Assembly (NCBI GenBank): GCA_003427395.1 | Contig: BFEA01000751.1 | Coordinates: forward strand, 149,459-172,820 | Direction: 5' to 3' | Length of the DNA stretch: 23,362 bases | Origin: Chara braunii | Lineage: Eukaryota; Streptophyta; Charophyceae; Charales; Characeae | In this document: positions 7,060-14,877 of the stretch, in pieces | Layout: each line of letters starts with the position of its first letter | How positions within the stretch are numbered: the stretch's first letter is position 1 | Notes under the pieces: model-generated | What the model saw: only the letters and a program-made list of their open reading frames with translations | What the model was told of the DNA's origin: nothing | The model's database searches: none | Made by a program: the position numbers and the translations under genes

Positions 7060-8735
7060 AACAAAACTCTCTAAAACTGTCCAACACTGTCTTATTCCCT
7101 GTCGAGCTCTCCCAGGCCTCACACCCCCACCTGGCTAGGTTACAGAGCAACACGACTCGCCCCAGCTCCGGCCAGCGTCGTCCCAACAGCTACCCTTGGT
7201 TGTCCCTTGGAATGCCCACCCCAAAGCATACCCAGATCTCTCGACCAGGCCTCACACTCCTGCAATCAGCAGGTTACAGGGCAACACCCCAGCACCGGCC
7301 AGCGTCGTTCTGGCATCGAACAACCGCAGATCCATGAACGTATCAGTATCAAACAGCCTAAAGCGAGTTGCTAGAAGTCCCCAGAATCCTAAAACACTCT
7401 TTTTTTTTAAACAAAAATCAATGCTATTTGAGGTAAATTTGGGAGACTATCCACCAGCGAAAATCCCAGCAATTGTCTTCAAACACTCTAAAGCGCCACA
7501 GGGTCCTAACACCCTCGAAGTCCTCAGACACTGTCTTATTCCCTACCAAGCTCTACCAAGCCTCTCACCCCCGCTATAGGTTACAGGGCAAGGCAACTCA
7601 CCCCGGCTCCGGCCAGCATCGTCTTCGATTGAAACCCTTGATTGTCCCGTGAAATGCCCCCCCGTAGGCATTCCCAGATCTCTCTACCGGGCCTCAAGCT
7701 CCTGCTGTCAACAAGTTACAGGGTCAACCCTCCAGCACCGGCCAGCGTCGTTCTGGCATCCGAACAACCGCAGGTCCATGAATAAAACAACATCAAAATC
7801 GCCTCAAGGAAAATGCAAGGAGTCCCAAGAGCCTAAAAGCGTTCTACCACAACCACCGAGAACAATCACAACCTCTAGAGGATAGCCATATCTGAACATA
7901 TCGCCCGTTGTTTTTTTTGTTTTTTTTTTAACGAGATAAGACATGAGTGACATACAACAAATTGAAAGCAAAAAATCCGAACTGAAACCACCGACTAGCA
8001 AACTTCCCACGCAACAGTTGGAAGAAAACAACGTCCCCGTGATCAGTCCTTGAACCTAAACGCAGCTGGTCTCATAACCCCCTATGTTATGGTTACAGGG
8101 CACCACCATGTCCCATTACCGACCAGCCTGGTATAGACGGCAAGGAGTGCCTTCCTCCCTCGACAACTCCCATTAAAACCCCAACAACGGCTACGTCGAA
8201 CGTGGTGGTTTTGCCTTCCTCCCTCGACAGAACTCCCCAAGCCTCACGCTCCCCAGGTTACAGAGCAACGCTCCAGCACCGGCCTGCGTCGTCCCAACCA
8301 CGTCCTTCTGACCTATTGACGAAGACTAAGGCCCTTCCCCTACAAACTTCCCCCCCGTCCGTGCGAATAATCTGATTCCCTTAATCGTATGTTTTTTGAC
8401 TAAAAAATACCTAGTTGACAATTTGCAGAAAAGTCAAGGAGACTGTAACAACCCTACTCAGGCTCGCCAACGCAATCATACTCTTTGCCTGAGTTTGCCC
8501 AACCTCACACCCGCACCGCTATGTTACAGGGCAACACAACTCACCCCAGCTCCGACCGATATCCTCCAAGCAGCAACCCTTGATTATTTCGTGAGATGCC
8601 CGCCCCTAAGCATCCCCAGATCTCTCTACCAGGCCTCATGCTCCTGCTTTGCAGGTTACAGGGCAACACCCCAGCACCGACCAACGTCGTTATGGCATCG
8701 AAAAACCGCAGATCTACAATTATGACAGCAACAGG
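7060..8735 (-). repeat. Cluster of a ~95-bp repeat core in a larger repeating unit
   Basis: The motif GTTACAGGGCAAC (or close variants), followed 10-25 bases later by CCGGCCAGCGTCGT, recurs at about 7138-7195, 7271-7320, 7579-7625, 7714-7762, 8093-8135, 8255-8300, 8523-8570 and 8656-8700. Three units of about 220 bp (starting near 7126, 7566 and 8506) each hold two cores separated by CCCAGATCTCTCTACC-like sequence and end in an ACCGCAGATCC-like stretch. The ACTGTCTTATTCCCT segment before the first two units is also repeated (7088, 7530). Two further copies lie inverted at 21107 and 21637. I do not recognise the family, and the frames across it are not protein-like. Confidence 0.75.
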
Positions 8736-8772
8736 CACACCTAAGAAGATTTGCTAACAGTCTCCAATCAGA

Positions 8773-8776
8773 GAAG
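8773..8776. repeat. Left target-site duplication (GAAG)
   Basis: GAAG precedes the 5' LTR and recurs at 18173-18176 after the 3' LTR. If the terminal A is counted with the duplication instead, it becomes a 5-bp AGAAG (8772-8776 and 18172-18176), the usual Ty3/gypsy length. The left flank belongs to the third unit of the 7060-8735 repeat, so the element inserted into that repeat. Confidence 0.65.
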
Positions 8777-8870
8777 TGTTACATGCTGCGCCTGCACACG
8801 AGGGCCATTTTCCAGGCCCTGCGTCGTTCAGGCTGAAGCCTGAATTTCAGGCTCAAGGCCTGGAAATAAG

Positions 8871-9233
8871 GGCCTGCAGACCCCAGGACGGTTCAGCCCA
8901 AAAGCCGGACATCCGGGGCCCACAGGACCTGCATCGTTTTAGCCAAAAAAAAGCCTGAGCCTTTTCAGCCTGAAACTGAGCGCTATTCCCGGGCCTGCAG
9001 ACCCCATGACAGTTCAGCTCGAAAGCCTGACATCCGGGGCCCACAGGCCCTGCATCGTTTCAGCCTAAAAAAGGCTTGAGCCTTTTCAGCCTGAAAATGA
9101 GGGCTATTTCCAGGCCTACTGGCCCCATGACGGTTCAACCCAAAAGCCTTACATCCGGGGCCCAGGGCCCCTGCATTGTTTCAGCCTAAAAAAAAGGCCT
9201 GAGCCTTCTTAGCCTGAAACTGAGGGCTATTCT
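8871..9233 (+). repeat. Three tandem 121-bp units in U3 of the 5' LTR
   Basis: Units start at 8871, 8992 and 9113 with GGCCTGCAGACCCC or a close variant. Each contains CATCCGGGGCCCA, a CTGCATCGTTT stretch, an A run and CCTGAGCC. A diverged partial unit precedes them. The equivalent array in the 3' LTR is at 16697-17059. Confidence 0.85.
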
Positions 9234-9287
9234 CGGGCCCTCGTCAGACCGACCTTCCCTGAAACAAGCACAGCCGGGCATGAGGAA

Positions 9288-9393
9288 GAGTGACCTGCCC
9301 GGAAGCTTCCTCAGGGGCTAGCACGTCCAGGCATTGGCAGGAGTGACCTGCCCTGAAGCTTCCTCAGGGGCTAGCACNTGCAGGCATTGGCAA
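9288..9393 (+). promoter_or_regulatory. Two 53-bp direct repeats upstream of the TATA box (5' LTR)
   Basis: Units start at 9288 and 9341 with GAGTGACCTGCCC and run through AAGCTTCCTCAGGGGCTAGC to GGCATTGGCA. Position just 5' of the TATA box is that of an LTR enhancer duplication; the regulatory role is inferred. The copy in the 3' LTR is at 17114-17219. Confidence 0.55.
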
Positions 9394-9419
9394 GAGCAGC
9401 CTCCTGGATGGGCCAACCC

Positions 9420-9427
9420 TATATAAG
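9420..9427 (+). promoter_or_regulatory. TATA box of the 5' LTR
   Basis: TATATAAG in an otherwise GC-rich context. Transcription, and so the start of R, would be expected about 25-35 bases downstream, near 9450. The identical box in the 3' LTR is at 17246. Confidence 0.7.
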
Positions 9428-9620
9428 ACTGGCCCGCCCTACAGGTTGGGACAGACGAGAGGAGACTGCCCAGGCACTCAACGTGCACTTCTACAGGAGG
9501 CAGTAGTCTTCAGGATTCGGCTGCAGTAGTAGAGTAGCGTTAGCAGTAGTCTTCAGCGTTGGGCGCTAGTAGCAGTAGACCAGAGTAGTGGAGAGAGGAG
9601 GCTGGCGGAGGCCAGGGATG

Positions 9621-9753
9621 CTTACCGGTGGCGCCATAGCTCCAGCTTCGTCCTNGAGGTACCTGCAGCAGAGCGCCACTNACCGAGTGACTTACCTGAG
9701 GCGCCATAGCTCCAGCTCGCCAGCGAGGTACCTGCTGCACAGCGCCACCATCA
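9621..9753 (+). repeat. Two ~70-bp direct repeats in the transcribed part of the LTR
   Basis: CTTACC followed by GGCGCCATAGCTCCAGCT and GAGGTACCTGC occurs from 9621 and again from 9691. The same pair lies in the 3' LTR from 17447. The copies carry ambiguous bases (N) in this assembly. Confidence 0.7.
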
Positions 9754-10002
9754 CCGGTTAGTACCTGGCATCCAGAAGAGAGAGAGAGAATTCTTCCTCT
9801 TCCTCCTCTCAGTCCACCATCTCTCTCCTACCCTCTCACTATCTGACTTCACTGCTTCGGCAGCCTACGAGAGTGAGAGTGGTTTACTTGCAGGGCTACA
9901 AGTAGGGGTTGTCACGGGCATTGGCCCAGGATCTGGTTCGACATTTTTGGGCAGACATTTGGTTGGACTTCGGCAAGGGACTATTTTGAACTTCGCTATT
10001 GC

Positions 10003-10901
10003 NNNNNNNNNNNNNNNNNNNNNNNNNNNNNNNNNNNNNNNNNNNNNNNNNNNNNNNNNNNNNNNNNNNNNNNNNNNNNNNNNNNNNNNNNNNNNNNNNN
10101 NNNNNNNNNNNNNNNNNNNNNNNNNNNNNNNNNNNNNNNNNNNNNNNNNNNNNNNNNNNNNNNNNNNNNNNNNNNNNNNNNNNNNNNNNNNNNNNNNNNN
10201 NNNNNNNNNNNNNNNNNNNNNNNNNNNNNNNNNNNNNNNNNNNNNNNNNNNNNNNNNNNNNNNNNNNNNNNNNNNNNNNNNNNNNNNNNNNNNNNNNNNN
10301 NNNNNNNNNNNNNNNNNNNNNNNNNNNNNNNNNNNNNNNNNNNNNNNNNNNNNNNNNNNNNNNNNNNNNNNNNNNNNNNNNNNNNNNNNNNNNNNNNNNN
10401 NNNNNNNNNNNNNNNNNNNNNNNNNNNNNNNNNNNNNNNNNNNNNNNNNNNNNNNNNNNNNNNNNNNNNNNNNNNNNNNNNNNNNNNNNNNNNNNNNNNN
10501 NNNNNNNNNNNNNNNNNNNNNNNNNNNNNNNNNNNNNNNNNNNNNNNNNNNNNNNNNNNNNNNNNNNNNNNNNNNNNNNNNNNNNNNNNNNNNNNNNNNN
10601 NNNNNNNNNNNNNNNNNNNNNNNNNNNNNNNNNNNNNNNNNNNNNNNNNNNNNNNNNNNNNNNNNNNNNNNNNNNNNNNNNNNNNNNNNNNNNNNNNNNN
10701 NNNNNNNNNNNNNNNNNNNNNNNNNNNNNNNNNNNNNNNNNNNNNNNNNNNNNNNNNNNNNNNNNNNNNNNNNNNNNNNNNNNNNNNNNNNNNNNNNNNN
10801 NNNNNNNNNNNNNNNNNNNNNNNNNNNNNNNNNNNNNNNNNNNNNNNNNNNNNNNNNNNNNNNNNNNNNNNNNNNNNNNNNNNNNNNNNNNNNNNNNNNN
10901 N
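10003..10901. other. Assembly gap (899 N)
   Basis: Unsequenced. It should contain the last ~345 bases of the 5' LTR, the tRNA primer-binding site and the start of the leader. Any frame crossing it is artefactual. Confidence 0.99.
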
Positions 10902-10982
10902 CCCTATCTACGTTGTTTGCCATCTCTGATCTCATCTTCTTCATCCATTCCGGATATTCCCTGTGGTGGCATTGGTAAGTTG

Positions 10983-11064
10983 CCACGTCAGCAGACCACG
11001 TCAGCAGACCACGTCAGCAGACCACATCAGCAGGCCACGTCAACAGGGAGTGCCACGTCAGCCA
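10983..11064 (+). promoter_or_regulatory. Tandem 13-bp CCACGTCAGCAGA repeats in the gag leader
   Basis: Five head-to-tail units at 10983, 10996, 11009, 11022 and 11035 (the last two with one or two changes), plus a sixth partial copy at 11053. Each carries CCACGTCA, the complement of TGACGTGG, which is a known plant bZIP C/G-hybrid box. The array ends 14 bases before the gag ATG. It may be a transcription-factor array or merely a leader minisatellite; function is inferred. Confidence 0.7.
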
Positions 11065-11077
11065 CCCGGGCCTATTT

Positions 11078-12604
11078 ATGCTGACGCGCTCGCAGACAGC
11101 CGTCATGGACCAGAAACCGGGGGAAACGGCGGAGGCATATCAGGACCGCATGCTAGCTTTGATCATAGAAGCCAAGCAGCGGGCGGATGCAGTAGCAGCC
11201 GCAGAGAAGAAGAAGGCGGAGGATGTCGAGCAGGCACGACTGCTAGCTCTTGAACAGGAGCGTCTGCAGGCCGAGGCAGCAGCGAAGGCTGCAGATGAAG
11301 AACAATTGAAGCGGCGTGAGAAGATTTTCAGCGGGGAGCAAGCATTACTCACATTGGCAGCGGAATGGCGAACTGAGGCGGAGACAAGGAAGATGGAGAA
11401 GAGCGAGACCAAGATTGCCCTCCTCCTCTCCCATCTCACGGACCTCCTGGCGACATGCATCGCGCAGCAGGAGGACATTCACAGCCTCGATGCCGAAGTC
11501 AAGAGTGTTCGCAGCCGCATACAGCAGTTGGAGCAACGACCAGCCGCCGCCCCTGTGGCAAGCTCCTCCAACACATCAGACCGCCTGGACGCATTGGAGA
11601 GTGACGTCAGCACACTCAAGGACGGCGCACGACTACAACAAACCGCTACTCAACAATTGGAGCAGCGGGTCTGTGCTGCCGCCGCCAGCCCGAGTTCGGG
11701 ACAGCGCGAGTCAACTCCCAAGTTTGACGGTCAGGAGATCTTCTGCGATTTAACAAAGACGGATCCAATTCAGTGGTTCCGCAAGTTTGAACTCACGTTG
11801 CAGCTGCACCTCGTCAGCGAGTGCAAGCACCACGCGTACTTATACTCCCGGTCAGGAGGCGCATGCCAGGCATGGCTGGACAATCTCTTGTCCCAGTACG
11901 GGGTGGTCGCTGCCGAGTTACACACGAAGATCAGTTGGGAAGACCTCAAGGCGGCGTGGCACAAGCGGTTCCAAGTGGAGCCGTCGGAGATCAAGGCCAT
12001 GGACAAGCTCATGACCTTCGAGCAAGGCTCGCTGCCAAGCGTCGACTGGATTGCCGAGTACCAACGCTTGACATCCGTCCCAGGTCTCCCGATGGGCTTC
12101 AAAGCCATCAAGCACGACATCATTTCGAGGTCGTGCCCGGCGTTGAGAAACGCCTTGACGCATGTCGAGGACACACTGACAACGATGGCGCAACTGTTCG
12201 ACAAGGCCGCACAGATTATCATCACGAACAAGGAGGCGAAGAACCTCACTCGTGCTGCGGCAGGCCCGACCAAGGACCAGCATCGTCCCAAGGTGGTCGT
12301 GGTTGTGGCGGCATCGCCAAGCAGCCAATCTAGCGAGGCGGAGTCTGCCAATGAAGGAGACAGACTCGCAGCTGCCCGGGATGGTGGCCGCCCCGGCCGA
12401 GGCCGAGGACGCGGCAAATCGAAGACAAACACCACATCAAACCCCGGGCCCGGCGCAACAGCTCAGGGGCCCTGGACCCCCTACGGTCTTTCGGAGCAAG
12501 CTTACAAGCAACGCACGAAGTACCGTTACTGCATGTGGTGCAACAGCGACTGCCACGAGACAGCGGGCTGCCCTACCAAGGGGAAGGGCAAGCAGGGAAA
12601 CTGA
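11078..12604 (+). CDS. gag: Gag polyprotein of the Ty3/gypsy element
   Basis: 508 residues. It forms the virus-like particle and packages element RNA in the cytoplasm. The N-terminal ~200 residues are Ala/Glu/Lys-rich and predicted coiled coil (about 15-90 and 125-210). Residues about 220-390 are a Ty3-type capsid region with DPIQWFRKFE, a WHKRF stretch and a paired Leu/Ala pattern. A Gly/Arg-rich basic tract (GRPGRGRGRGK) follows near 445. A CCHC zinc knuckle, C-x2-C-x4-H-x4-C, occupies residues 485-498. The first ATG is used; an internal ATG at 11105 is an alternative. The stop lies directly after a GGGAAAC heptamer, and pol overlaps in the -1 frame. The frame is intact. Confidence 0.92.
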   Translation: MLTRSQTAVMDQKPGETAEAYQDRMLALIIEAKQRADAVAAAEKKKAEDVEQARLLALEQERLQAEAAAKAADEEQLKRREKIFSGEQALLTLAAEWRTEAETRKMEKSETKIALLLSHLTDLLATCIAQQEDIHSLDAEVKSVRSRIQQLEQRPAAAPVASSSNTSDRLDALESDVSTLKDGARLQQTATQQLEQRVCAAAASPSSGQRESTPKFDGQEIFCDLTKTDPIQWFRKFELTLQLHLVSECKHHAYLYSRSGGACQAWLDNLLSQYGVVAAELHTKISWEDLKAAWHKRFQVEPSEIKAMDKLMTFEQGSLPSVDWIAEYQRLTSVPGLPMGFKAIKHDIISRSCPALRNALTHVEDTLTTMAQLFDKAAQIIITNKEAKNLTRAAAGPTKDQHRPKVVVVVAASPSSQSSEAESANEGDRLAAARDGGRPGRGRGRGKSKTNTTSNPGPGATAQGPWTPYGLSEQAYKQRTKYRYCMWCNSDCHETAGCPTKGKGKQGN

Positions 12605-14877
12605 GCGCCGCCGAGAGTGAGTCGACAACACTCTCGACGCCTTCGGAACCGGTTTCTTCGCGAGTGACCGGCCTTCATTCCGGGGCGCATGCGGAAGTTG
12701 ACAGTCCTCTTCTCTATTCTTTTGAGGACTATGCTGCCCGGCTCGTTCCGGCGCTGGGATCTTTTGCTCAAGGACAAGACGTGTGTGCGGCATCTTCTCC
12801 GTCTAACAACGGTTCTTCTTCGTCTTCAAGTGGTTCTTCACGGGATTCGGCGCGTGGGTTCAACATAGAGGAATTGGACCCGCTCAAGTCTGGGGATTTC
12901 GCATGGCTTCCTCTCCCGACCACGGGCTGCTTACCGGGACCGCAATGCGCAGCACTCTGTGCCCATCTTCACAAGTACTTGTCCTTCTATGCACCACCAA
13001 CTTCGCTAACGGATGACGAGGTCGCGGTGGGGGACATCTTGGCATATGTTACCAAGGTGGCCCGCGAGTTTCGCACGCAGCGGTACGACGACAATAATGC
13101 ACCGCTGATGTATGTCCGCATCCAAGTTGGGCAGGCGTCCTGCAGCGCTTTGCTGGATAGCGGCGCGACTCGCAACTTCATGAGCCAAGCTTTTATGCAA
13201 AGGGCTGGCCTCGGCGCGCAGGTTCGGAGGAAGGCAAACCCGACGGCGATCAAGTTGGCGGATGGAAAGACGCAGCAACTTCTCGACCGTTACATCGAGG
13301 CCGTACCGGTGTACTTCGCACCTCATGCATGCGAACCGGTCACGTTCGACATCTTGGACACGGACTTCGATATCATTCTGGGAATGCCTTGGCTTGCAAG
13401 TGTGGATCACACAGTCAACTTTCACCAGCGGACTCTCACCGTTCGCGACGCCTTCGGCGCCGAGGTGCCGTGTACTATTCCTCTTCCGCACCCTTCGATC
13501 CGGTGTCAAGTCGTAACGGCCAAATCGTTCCGAACTACATGTGCATATGAGCAACCCAAAGAGATAGGCCTATGTTTCTTGCGGACTAGCGCGGTAGCCG
13601 ACTCTTCACCATCGGACTTGTCTTCGGACCCCCACGTGGTACGGCTGCTTGATGAGTTCGCCGACATCTTCGAGTCACCTACCGGTGTGGTGCCGGATCG
13701 GCCGATCTCTCACGAGATCATTCTTGAGGCCGGTGCCATGCCGCCGAAAGGTTGCATCTATCGGATGAGCGAGGAGGAACTGGAGGTCCTTCGCGCACAA
13801 CTCGACGACTTGTTGGCCAAGGGCTGGATCCGCCCTAGTTGCTCTCCATATGGAGCACCAGTTCTCTTCGTAAGGAAGAAGAACAAGGATCTACGTCTGT
13901 GCATCGACTACTGCAAGCTCAACGCGCAAACTGTGAAAAATGCGGGGCCTCTTCCTCGTATCGACGATATTCTTGAGCGACTGGGCGGTGCTAAGTTCTT
14001 TTCCAAGTTGGACTTGAAGTCGGGGTATCATCAAATTTCGATATGCCCGAATGATTGCTACAAAACCGCATTCAAGACACGGTATGGGCATTTTGAGTGG
14101 GTGGTCATGCCTTTTGGCCTCACCAATGCCCGGACAACCTTCCAAGCGGCAATGACCAATGAGTTTCGTGCGATGTTGGATCGGTTTGTGCTGGTCTACT
14201 TAGACGACATTCTCATCTATAGTCGGACCTTGGAGGATCATCTTGAGCATCTTCGACGAGTGTTGGAGACGCTCCGCCGTGCCAAGTACAAAGCCAACCG
14301 CGACAAGTGTGAGTTCGTCCGGCAAGAGCTTGAGTACTTGGGTCATTTTGTCACACCGGAGGGCATCAGCCCCCTATCAGAGAAAATCCAAGCCATCCAG
14401 GCGTGGCCGGAGCCGCGTAACGTCACGGATGTCCGTTCGTTTCTTGGTCTTGCCGGCTACTATCAGCGCTTCATCAAGGGCTATTCGAAGATCGCGGCCC
14501 ATTTGACCAAGCTTCAATGTGAGGATCGGCCGTTTGACTTCGACGAGGATGCGCGGGAATCCTTCTTGGCTCTTAAAGCTGCACTTTTCTCAACGGAGGT
14601 CTTGCGGATCTACGACCCGCTATTGCCCACACGCGTCACTACTGATGCATCCGGCTATGGCATTGGTGCAGTCCTCGAACAACACGATGGCGTGGACTGG
14701 CACCCGGTCGAGTATTTCAGCAAGGAAGTGCCCGCCGTGCACTCTATTGATGATGCACGAAAGAAGGAGTTATTGGCATCCGTACACGCACTCAAGCGCT
14801 GGCGGCATTTCCTTCTCGGTCAACGGCAGTTCCGATGGGTAACGGACAACAACCCGTTGGTCTTTTGCAAGACCTAG
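12535..14877 (+). CDS. pol: Pol, first part: protease, reverse transcriptase, truncated RNase H
   Basis: Open in the -1 frame relative to gag. The first codon of the 780-residue frame is GTG inside the gag overlap, so it is most likely translated as a Gag-Pol fusion by frameshifting at 12595-12601. Retropepsin: LLDSGA with catalytic Asp208. Reverse transcriptase about 390-590: LRLCIDYCKLN, KLDLKSGYHQI, MPFGLTNA and the catalytic YLDD at 555-558. RNase H: TTDAS with Asp704, then KKELLA and VTDNNPL. Two motifs depart from the family norm: DYCKLN (usually Arg at the Cys) and NARTTFQ (usually AP-A). The frame ends at a TAG (14875-14877) inside RNase H. The same frame continues without shift into integrase, so this is a nonsense mutation, not a natural terminus. 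Confidence 0.9.
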   Translation: MVQQRLPRDSGLPYQGEGQAGKLSAAESESTTLSTPSEPVSSRVTGLHSGAHAEVDSPLLYSFEDYAARLVPALGSFAQGQDVCAASSPSNNGSSSSSSGSSRDSARGFNIEELDPLKSGDFAWLPLPTTGCLPGPQCAALCAHLHKYLSFYAPPTSLTDDEVAVGDILAYVTKVAREFRTQRYDDNNAPLMYVRIQVGQASCSALLDSGATRNFMSQAFMQRAGLGAQVRRKANPTAIKLADGKTQQLLDRYIEAVPVYFAPHACEPVTFDILDTDFDIILGMPWLASVDHTVNFHQRTLTVRDAFGAEVPCTIPLPHPSIRCQVVTAKSFRTTCAYEQPKEIGLCFLRTSAVADSSPSDLSSDPHVVRLLDEFADIFESPTGVVPDRPISHEIILEAGAMPPKGCIYRMSEEELEVLRAQLDDLLAKGWIRPSCSPYGAPVLFVRKKNKDLRLCIDYCKLNAQTVKNAGPLPRIDDILERLGGAKFFSKLDLKSGYHQISICPNDCYKTAFKTRYGHFEWVVMPFGLTNARTTFQAAMTNEFRAMLDRFVLVYLDDILIYSRTLEDHLEHLRRVLETLRRAKYKANRDKCEFVRQELEYLGHFVTPEGISPLSEKIQAIQAWPEPRNVTDVRSFLGLAGYYQRFIKGYSKIAAHLTKLQCEDRPFDFDEDARESFLALKAALFSTEVLRIYDPLLPTRVTTDASGYGIGAVLEQHDGVDWHPVEYFSKEVPAVHSIDDARKKELLASVHALKRWRHFLLGQRQFRWVTDNNPLVFCKT
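12595..12639 (+). promoter_or_regulatory. Programmed -1 ribosomal frameshift signal (gag-pol)
   Basis: GGGAAAC (12595-12601) sits in gag phase as G GGA AAC, immediately followed by the gag TGA. It fits X XXY YYZ and is a heptamer known from other -1 frameshift sites. Seven bases downstream a stem forms: 12609-12619 with 12629-12639 (10 pairs, one mismatch), including an uninterrupted 8 bp, CGAGAGTG with CACTCTCG, closing a 9-nt loop. Slipping one base back enters the pol frame exactly. Whether the structure is a simple hairpin or a pseudoknot cannot be decided by eye. Confidence 0.78.
14875..14877 (+). other. Premature TAG stop in pol
   Basis: The codon lies between VFCKT and DTVNN in RNase H with the frame unchanged on both sides. 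A single C-to-T change in a glutamine codon would explain it. It separates integrase from the rest of Pol. Confidence 0.85.

Larger units (their letters stand above)
8777..10002 (+). repeat. 5' LTR, visible part
   Basis: Matches 16602-17828 with an offset of 7825, then 7826 after one inserted G. It begins TGTTACATGC. Its last ~345 bases and the primer-binding site lie in the following assembly gap, judging from the length of the 3' LTR. Confidence 0.92.

Noticed and set aside
7060-8735. CRISPR-like or satellite array
   Set aside because: Spacing is irregular, units are long and diverged, and the context is eukaryotic; a dispersed repeat cluster fits better.
9865-11084. Long frames on both strands across 10003-10901
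   Set aside because: They consist of N-derived X residues from the assembly gap.
11770-12435. 221-codon minus-strand frame opposite gag
   Set aside because: Shadow of the GC-rich gag coding frame, which has clear capsid and zinc-knuckle features.
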